From assembly GCA_902767195.1 (NCBI GenBank), contig CACXGS010000190.1:1-11502 (forward strand): a stretch of DNA of 11,502 bases. Reading direction: 5' to 3'. This stretch comes from an uncultured Lachnospiraceae bacterium (lineage in GTDB: Bacteria > Bacillota_A > Clostridia > Lachnospirales > Lachnospiraceae). Shown here piece by piece: positions 6,813 to 11,502 of the stretch. The notes under the pieces were generated by a model. The model searched no databases. It was not told the DNA's origin and saw only the letters and a list, made by a program, of their open reading frames with translations. Position 1 is the stretch's first letter. Every line of letters starts with the position of its first letter. The position numbers were made by a program, and so were the translations under genes.

Positions 6813-7568
6813 ATGGAAAACAAATCTGGCGTTAAGCTCCTCAAGATTCTTGAGTATATAGTTTATGCTGGTAAGCCGTTACGACTTATAGACATTTCAC
6901 GCGGGATGGGAATGAACCAGACCACAACCTCAAGATATCTTTCTACTTTGATCAATAATCACTATATTGTTCAGGAACCTTCCTTAATGACATACATGCC
7001 GACATATAAGCTGAACTCCATGGCTAACCACGCGAATTCAGCGATGGATATCACTCGCATCACACATCCTTTTCTTGAGAGGATATCGAAAGAATTTGGT
7101 GAGTCTGTGTGTTTATCATCAGAAGAGAATATGCAGGCAGTATATATCGATGTCATGCCCAGTCAGCGCTTCCTTGCCACTTTTCAGCAAGTTGGTGGTC
7201 ATGCGCCACTTCACTGTACTGGTAATGGAAAAGTACTTCTCTTAAACTACTCTTCTTCTCAGATAGATGATCTTGTCAAATATCGAGGATTGGCACAGTA
7301 TACACCAAACACTATAACTAACAAGGAAACCCTTCTGGAAGAACTAAATAAGATACGTGAACGTGGTTATGCTTTAGATGAGGAAGAGCGAGAACTTGGT
7401 GTCAGGTGTGTCGCAGTGCCGATCTATGATTCAGAAAGCAAAGTAATTACCAGTTTAAGTATAACCGGTCCTACTGTCAGGATGACAGATGAATTAATCC
7501 AAGGGTATATTTCTGTTCTCAAAACTGCCGCAGTAAACATATCGAAGACTCTTGGTTTATCTGAATAA
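6813..7568 (+). CDS. IclR-family transcriptional regulator
   Basis: A 251-residue DNA-binding regulator, typical length for IclR proteins. Residues 1-75 form the winged helix-turn-helix, with recognition around RLIDISRGMGMNQTTTSRYL (24-43). Residues 80-248 form the ligand-binding effector domain, with the family signatures PLHCTGNGKVLL (132-143), RGYALDEEERELGVRCVAVP (184-203) and SITGP (216-220). The Cys at 135 replaces the alanine common in this motif, and Cys199 lies in the second signature. The ATG has an imperfect AAGG about 10 bases upstream. The gene is divergent from the fucosidase operon across a 667-base region with paired dyads, so it probably controls that operon in response to a small acid or sugar derivative. 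The ligand, and whether it acts as repressor or activator, cannot be told from sequence. Confidence 0.93.
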   Translation: MENKSGVKLLKILEYIVYAGKPLRLIDISRGMGMNQTTTSRYLSTLINNHYIVQEPSLMTYMPTYKLNSMANHANSAMDITRITHPFLERISKEFGESVCLSSEENMQAVYIDVMPSQRFLATFQQVGGHAPLHCTGNGKVLLLNYSSSQIDDLVKYRGLAQYTPNTITNKETLLEELNKIRERGYALDEEERELGVRCVAVPIYDSESKVITSLSITGPTVRMTDELIQGYISVLKTAAVNISKTLGLSE

Positions 7569-7702
7569 TGTTCTCCCCTTCTTAGTTTGAGAATGCCGCA
7601 GGTAACTTCTCTCTTATCTCAAAAGGTGGGACTTTACCGCAACATTGGTGTTCACTGAGAACTAACCAAAATCTACAGCGTTCCATTTTCAGCCTTATTA
7701 TC

Positions 7703-7732
7703 AAAAACAAAACGGCGCCCCGAAGGGCGCCG
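7703..7732 (-). terminator. Rho-independent terminator of the YodL/ICE operon
   Basis: The stem CGGCGCCC/GGGCGCCG (7713-7720 with 7725-7732) has 8 perfect base pairs closed by a tetraloop that reads TTCG on the minus strand. On that strand it is followed directly by TTTTGTTTTTG (ending near 7703). This is a textbook intrinsic terminator 56 bases after the YodL-gene stop. On the plus strand no T-run follows, so it is not an efficient terminator for the regulator gene, although the hairpin may still protect its 3' end. Confidence 0.93.
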
Positions 7733-7787
7733 CCATCATACAAATACAGTTCCTGTTTACACCATTATCTGTGCCTCTCCGATCCGA

Positions 7788-8522
7788 TCACTTCTCCTGC
7801 GCAAGTGCCACCGGATGGTTGCGATCCATGTTTTTTTTTACGATCTCCTGATATTCACGGAGTCTGATTAACACACTTGATCTCTTGTTTTCCTGAGTAT
7901 CATTTCTATCATCGAGATTGGTCTCTGCGGCCCCTAATTCAGTTTCCTTGCTCATGGCACTTTCATATGTCCGTATTGCCTCAACCGCACTCCTGCCGAA
8001 CCCGTCGACAACATCCTGCTGGATGCATGCTCCATCCTCCGCACTGACAATGATCGCTCCGACGCTGTCGCCGAACTGGTCACTCTGCATCAGGAAATAG
8101 ATATTGCCTTCATGTTCCAGCTTGTCTACTGTGTGCCAGGTACCGCCGATCTCCGGAAATCGCATACCGGATGCGCCGTCCTTTACAATTCCCGGATCAA
8201 ATACCATCCCCGGCAGGTTGCGGAACCCGAACGAATCCACATAATATGCCTCCGTCCTTCCGTTTTCCTGAAAAGTGATCACATCTGACACGGATAATGA
8301 ATGTCCCCTGTAGTCTGCCGGATGGCGCAGGTTGAACTTCTCATATACCGAATCAAGTGTTTCTCCCTCTTCTGCGGTGCCGGTGTACACATGGTGGTAG
8401 TTCTCCGGTAAAACACTTCGGTTTTCAGCTTCCAGCTCGCGAATCGACATGAAGGCGTAATCAATGGTCTTGTTGTCATCAATCTGAAAGATGTCATACT
8501 GTCCTGTTATACTTCCATTCAC
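7788..8522 (-). CDS. YodL-domain protein of an integrative conjugative element
   Basis: A 244-residue soluble protein with a YodL-type domain at about residues 8-105 (YDIFQID, YHHVYTG, HPADYRGHSLSVSDVI, YYVDSFGF). This domain recurs in Clostridia conjugative elements, alone or fused to the giant helicase protein; its function is not known. A second, unnamed segment (about 125-185: TWHTVDKLE, FLMQSDQFGDSVGAIIV, DGFGRSAVEAI) and a charged tail follow. The start is GTG (8520-8522), chosen because AGGAGG (8530-8535) lies 7 bases upstream; that SD overlaps the stop codon of the preceding gene, so translation is coupled. A run of nine A on the coding strand (7831-7839) lies about 15 codons before the stop. 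It is the last gene before the terminator. Confidence 0.8.
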   Translation of the reverse strand: MNGSITGQYDIFQIDDNKTIDYAFMSIRELEAENRSVLPENYHHVYTGTAEEGETLDSVYEKFNLRHPADYRGHSLSVSDVITFQENGRTEAYYVDSFGFRNLPGMVFDPGIVKDGASGMRFPEIGGTWHTVDKLEHEGNIYFLMQSDQFGDSVGAIIVSAEDGACIQQDVVDGFGRSAVEAIRTYESAMSKETELGAAETNLDDRNDTQENKRSSVLIRLREYQEIVKKNMDRNHPVALAQEK

Positions 8523-8533
8523 AGCGCCACCTC

Positions 8534-9349
8534 CTACCGATCCAGCTGATGTTTCTGCTCTCTCTGTCTGTTGCTCTTCTCCTGCTGCTTTACCTGAGCA
8601 CTGTTTTCGGAAAGTCTCTCCCTGACGGATTTGCGGCCATATTCCTTATGCTCCTCCGCGACAACAGCGCGATCATTCCTCACCTGTGCTCTATTCTCTT
8701 TTGCCTCAGCCAGGCTGCCGTCGACGATCTCATAGACCTTATCCGAAAGCTGTTCCGAAAGCTGAACCTCTTCCGCGTTCACCGCCTGTACTGTCTCCCT
8801 GAGCTCATTGACAGAGTTGCCCTCTTTCCCGATCACCAGAAGCTCATGCACAGATGAAGGCAGAACATACACGTCTCCGAGAGTCTCATGAATCTGCTCC
8901 TGAACCTCGGGAAGCAGGATAGCTGTCGCTCCAAACAATCCAGTCTCATTGGTAACGACATACACTTTAGGGCCATCCATCAATCCATCGGGAATGCCCA
9001 GCATCTCACTGAGCGACCTGAAAACAGGCCCCCGCTCCTGCGTCATGTTGTCGAGTGCTGCCTGGTGGAGCTCCTGCTGTGAGACCCCCCAGAACCCTGC
9101 CATACTCTCCGTTATATCCATTCCCTTAATACTGTTCCTGTTCCCGGTCGGAAACTCAATCCTGTAATAGCAGGCCAGGTCATCCATAATCTCATGCGGT
9201 TTATCCGCGAGCATTTCGTGGTTCCGCTCTTCGTTGACAAGCCGAACGTGAATATATTTCTTCACCTCTTCAAAACTGCCTGTCATGACAACATTCCCCT
9301 CATACGAAGTCGTGCCGTCCATCCCCTGCATAGTCCTTCTGTTTTCCAT
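8534..9349 (-). CDS. DUF5688-like protein of an integrative conjugative element
   Basis: A 271-residue soluble protein of unknown function. The core resembles DUF5688 proteins found in Clostridiales mobile DNA: HVRLVNEERNHEMLADKPH (34-52), YYRIEF, a central GFWGVSQQELHQAA (85-98), and the most typical block VYVVTNETGLFGATAILL (129-146) with DVYVLPSSVHELLVI (159-173). From about residue 205 on it is strongly charged, with many E, K, R and Q, and probably helical or disordered. The ATG at 9349 was chosen over the in-frame ATG at 9391 because AAAGGAG (9355-9361) sits 5 bases before it, while the upstream one has no SD and would read through a hairpin. The gene lies between the helicase gene (63 bases) and the YodL gene (11 bases), in the same operon. 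Confidence 0.78.
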   Translation of the reverse strand: MENRRTMQGMDGTTSYEGNVVMTGSFEEVKKYIHVRLVNEERNHEMLADKPHEIMDDLACYYRIEFPTGNRNSIKGMDITESMAGFWGVSQQELHQAALDNMTQERGPVFRSLSEMLGIPDGLMDGPKVYVVTNETGLFGATAILLPEVQEQIHETLGDVYVLPSSVHELLVIGKEGNSVNELRETVQAVNAEEVQLSEQLSDKVYEIVDGSLAEAKENRAQVRNDRAVVAEEHKEYGRKSVRERLSENSAQVKQQEKSNRQREQKHQLDR

Positions 9350-9354
9350 AGTTT

Positions 9355-9361
9355 CTCCTTT
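9355..9361 (-). promoter_or_regulatory. Ribosome binding site that fixes the DUF5688-like start
   Basis: AAAGGAG on the minus strand, 5 bases before the ATG at 9349. It shortens the longest open frame by 14 codons. Confidence 0.85.
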
Positions 9362-9363
9362 CT

Positions 9364-9385
9364 GCGGCGCTGTAAGAAGCGCCGC
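9364..9385. repeat. GC-rich hairpin between helicase and DUF5688-like genes
   Basis: GCGGCGC (9364-9370) and GCGCCGC (9379-9385) pair perfectly around an 8-base loop. On the mRNA the hairpin ends three bases before the AAAGGAG ribosome binding site and begins 27 bases after the helicase stop. With no T-run it is not an intrinsic terminator. It may block exonucleases, be an RNase site, or tune access to the ribosome binding site. Confidence 0.6.
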
Positions 9386-9412
9386 TGACATGGTGTATAG
9401 TGGTTTTAATCG

Positions 9413-11502
9413 TTACCTTTCCCTGTTCTTGTCTTCCGGATGATCAATCCGTGCAGTTTCCGGATTCACAGTCTGAGCCCACATCGCTTGGCGAAGTGAG
9501 ATAAGTTTTCCCAGTACTGAAGGTCTGACTTCCTGCTTCTGGTCTCTCTCTTCCGCTCTTTTACCGGACGAACCAGTGGGATAGTCCCCTGAAACTGAAC
9601 CGGTATGGTAAGACATCTGTACTTCCGCAACGGTCGGTGAGTCATAACCTGCCGTTTTGTAGGAGGCTTCCGTCCTACTACCCGTCATGCTGTCACCTGC
9701 CTCCGGAGAGTCAGCAGTTTCCTCCATCCCGATCAGGCTCGAGTCACCCTTCTCATCCAGGTTCAGCAATGAATTGAGTTCTGACAGCCGCTCGGATTTC
9801 TCCCGAAGTTCCTCTTCTCTGGGGAACGGCTTCCCAACCTCTTCCTTTGCTGTTTCCAGCTGTATCCTGAGATTCTCCAGTTTCAGTTCCAATTCCTCAG
9901 CCTTTGCTCCAATACCAGACAGCGTATTCTGGATACGGAGAATATTTCCTGTCGGGTCTGAACCTGCTTCAACCTTGTAGCTGCCTTCTCCTCTGATCGT
10001 CAGCTCATATTTCTGGCTCAGCGGATCAAATGCAGTGCTGAGACTGAAGCCGTGATACTCACCGATTATTCCTCCGCTTTGAACACCTCCCATGGCCTTG
10101 CATGCTTCGATCAGCGCTGCACCGGCATCCTTCCGTTCGTTATAGACAACACCGCCAATCTTCATGGCAAAGCTCTCCTCCTGCTTCTCTCTTTCCAGCA
10201 CGGGAAGAATGACGCCATAGTCCTTTCTCATCACGTCCAGCTGCTGTGACGTCGCTGAGATCTGCAGAGGCAGCTTATGGGCGATTTCACTCTCCAGACG
10301 ATAGATATTGCTTGTGTGGTTCGCCTTCATCAGCTTCAGCTTCGCTACCTGGACATCCAAATCCATCTTTTCCTTAATCAGCGGATTGCCGGTAGCCAGG
10401 GCTTTAACCTCCGCATAGGTAAGCGCGGCGTCGTCAACATCCTCGCAGGCCCGGACCGGGGACTTACTGGTCATGATTTGGGAGATGAATTTCTGCTTGT
10501 TCTCCACGATCTGCCAGAGATAAGCGTCAAAGGTGTTCTCCGTCACATACCTGTAAATCCGGACCTCCGGGTTCCTGTTCCCCTGCCGAAGGATACGGCC
10601 TTCCTGCTGTTCCAGATCTGAAGGCTTCCATGGACAGTCGAGATGATGAAGAGCGATCAGCCTGTCCTGCACATTCGTTCCGGCACCAAGTTTCGGAGTA
10701 GATCCAAGCAGTATACGGACCTGACCATTCCTGACTTTCTGAAACAGCGCCGTCTTCTTCATTTCGTTATTGGCATCATGAATAAACGCAATCTCTTCCT
10801 TAGGCACTCCTAATGCAGTCAGCTTATTCCGGATATCCTCGTAGACAGAAAAGCTTCCGTCGCCCTTCGGCGTGGATAAATCGCAAAAAATTAACTGCGT
10901 GGATTTCTCCGACGCAGTTTCTTTCCACACCTTATAGGTGTTCTCTATACATTTGTTTACCTTGCTCCCTGGATCATCAGGCAGGAGCGGATTGATGAGC
11001 CGTTGGTCCAAAGCCAGTTTTCTTCCGTCATTTGTGATCTTCAGCATATTGTCTTCTCTGGCATCGACCATTCCGCTGCGAACCATCTCCGCCCGCTCCG
11101 AGAATGCCTCCACGATCTCCTTCTGTTCCTCTGTCGGCTTCAGTACCTCATTGATATAGACCGCTTTGGGAACCGGAAGGTTCAGCATATCTGCAGTCTG
11201 AATATCCGCGGACTCCTTGAAAATAGAAATCAGCTCCGGCAGATTGAAAAACCTGGCAAAACGCGTCTTGGCCCGGTATCCTGTCCCTTCCGGCGCGAGT
11301 TCGACGGCGGTCACCGTCTCGCCAAAAGTGGCTGCCCATGAATCAAAGAGACTTAAGCCCATCTTCCGGAGTGTGTCCCTCTGCAGATAACGCATCATTG
11401 TATAGAGCTCTACCATACTGTTGCTGACCGGTGTGCCTGTGGCAAATATCACCCCCTTTCCTCCTGTTACCTCGTCCATGTACTGGCACTTCATATACAT
11501 GT
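9413..11502 (-). CDS. C-terminal part of giant SNF2-type helicase protein of an ICE (5' part cut by window edge)
   Basis: At least 695 residues; the frame runs off the right edge. I recognise the C-terminal half of the very large methyltransferase/SNF2 helicase-like proteins (commonly over 2,000 residues) carried by Clostridiales conjugative elements. Counting from the Met at 11500: the ATGTP(V/I)SNSM motif at 20-29; the RecA-like helicase C domain at about 185-320, with LGAGTNVQDRLIALHHLD (271-288) and the arginine-finger motif QQEGRILRQGN (298-308); then FISQIMTSKSPVRACEDVD (338-356) and GNPLIKEKMDLDVQVAKL, well conserved in this group. Two coiled-coil-rich stretches (about 375-440 and 530-600) and a low-complexity Ser/Gly-rich tail follow. 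The methyltransferase and Walker A parts would lie beyond the window, so they are not observed. Probable role is DNA remodelling or protection during transfer of the element; that is inference. The Met at 11500 is probably internal, not the start. Confidence 0.88.
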   Translation of the reverse strand, partial: MYMKCQYMDEVTGGKGVIFATGTPVSNSMVELYTMMRYLQRDTLRKMGLSLFDSWAATFGETVTAVELAPEGTGYRAKTRFARFFNLPELISIFKESADIQTADMLNLPVPKAVYINEVLKPTEEQKEIVEAFSERAEMVRSGMVDAREDNMLKITNDGRKLALDQRLINPLLPDDPGSKVNKCIENTYKVWKETASEKSTQLIFCDLSTPKGDGSFSVYEDIRNKLTALGVPKEEIAFIHDANNEMKKTALFQKVRNGQVRILLGSTPKLGAGTNVQDRLIALHHLDCPWKPSDLEQQEGRILRQGNRNPEVRIYRYVTENTFDAYLWQIVENKQKFISQIMTSKSPVRACEDVDDAALTYAEVKALATGNPLIKEKMDLDVQVAKLKLMKANHTSNIYRLESEIAHKLPLQISATSQQLDVMRKDYGVILPVLEREKQEESFAMKIGGVVYNERKDAGAALIEACKAMGGVQSGGIIGEYHGFSLSTAFDPLSQKYELTIRGEGSYKVEAGSDPTGNILRIQNTLSGIGAKAEELELKLENLRIQLETAKEEVGKPFPREEELREKSERLSELNSLLNLDEKGDSSLIGMEETADSPEAGDSMTGSRTEASYKTAGYDSPTVAEVQMSYHTGSVSGDYPTGSSGKRAEERDQKQEVRPSVLGKLISLRQAMWAQTVNPETARIDHPEDKNRER

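Noticed and set aside
7713..7732. Intrinsic terminator for the iclR-family gene on the plus strand
   Set aside because: The stem is shared, but no T-run follows on the plus strand, so only the minus-strand terminator is supported.
9349..9391. Start of the DUF5688-like protein 14 codons further upstream
   Set aside because: No ribosome binding site precedes the ATG at 9391, while a near-ideal one precedes the ATG at 9349; the extra codons run through the GC hairpin.
1..11502. tRNA, rRNA, CRISPR array or insertion sequence
   Set aside because: No cloverleaf, rRNA stretch, regularly spaced repeat or transposase frame was seen on either strand.

Overview
The window looks like DNA from a Gram-positive, gut-type clostridium (Lachnospiraceae/Oscillospiraceae-like). 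This is inferred from protein style, strong AGGAGG ribosome binding sites, an LplB-type sugar permease and a Clostridiales-type conjugative-element gene set. No rRNA, tRNA or CRISPR array was seen, so the taxonomy stays approximate. Both ends of the window cut through genes.

Region A (1-6145, minus strand) is a compact carbohydrate-utilisation operon. In transcription order it encodes a GH29 alpha-L-fucosidase, a GH42 beta-galactosidase, an SGNH/GDSL hydrolase, an aldo/keto reductase with two C-terminal [4Fe-4S] motifs, and the start of an LplB-like ABC sugar permease that runs off the left edge. The first four genes are tightly packed (gaps of 12 and 23 bases and one 4-base ATGA overlap); a 94-base gap with an inverted repeat precedes the permease. 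None of the enzymes has an obvious signal peptide. This fits import of a small fucosylated, possibly O-acetylated, galactoside followed by cytoplasmic removal of fucose, galactose and an ester group. The reductase would act on a product or side product.

Region B (6146-6812) is a 667-base AT-rich divergent control region. It holds several short dyads. The most notable are two related TTTCR-N5-TGAAR palindromes whose centres are 21 bp apart, and a TGTTA-N3-TAACA palindrome just upstream of the fucosidase gene.

Region C (6813-7568, plus strand) is an IclR-family regulator transcribed divergently from the operon and probably controlling it. Region D (7569-7787) is a convergent junction with a strong minus-strand intrinsic terminator.

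Region E (7788-11502, minus strand) is of a different kind. It holds the C-terminal part of a very large SNF2-type helicase protein typical of integrative conjugative elements (ICEs) of Clostridia, then a DUF5688-like protein and a YodL-domain protein. These form one operon that ends at the terminator. The sugar cluster is therefore either ICE cargo or the neighbour of an ICE segment; the window alone does not decide which.
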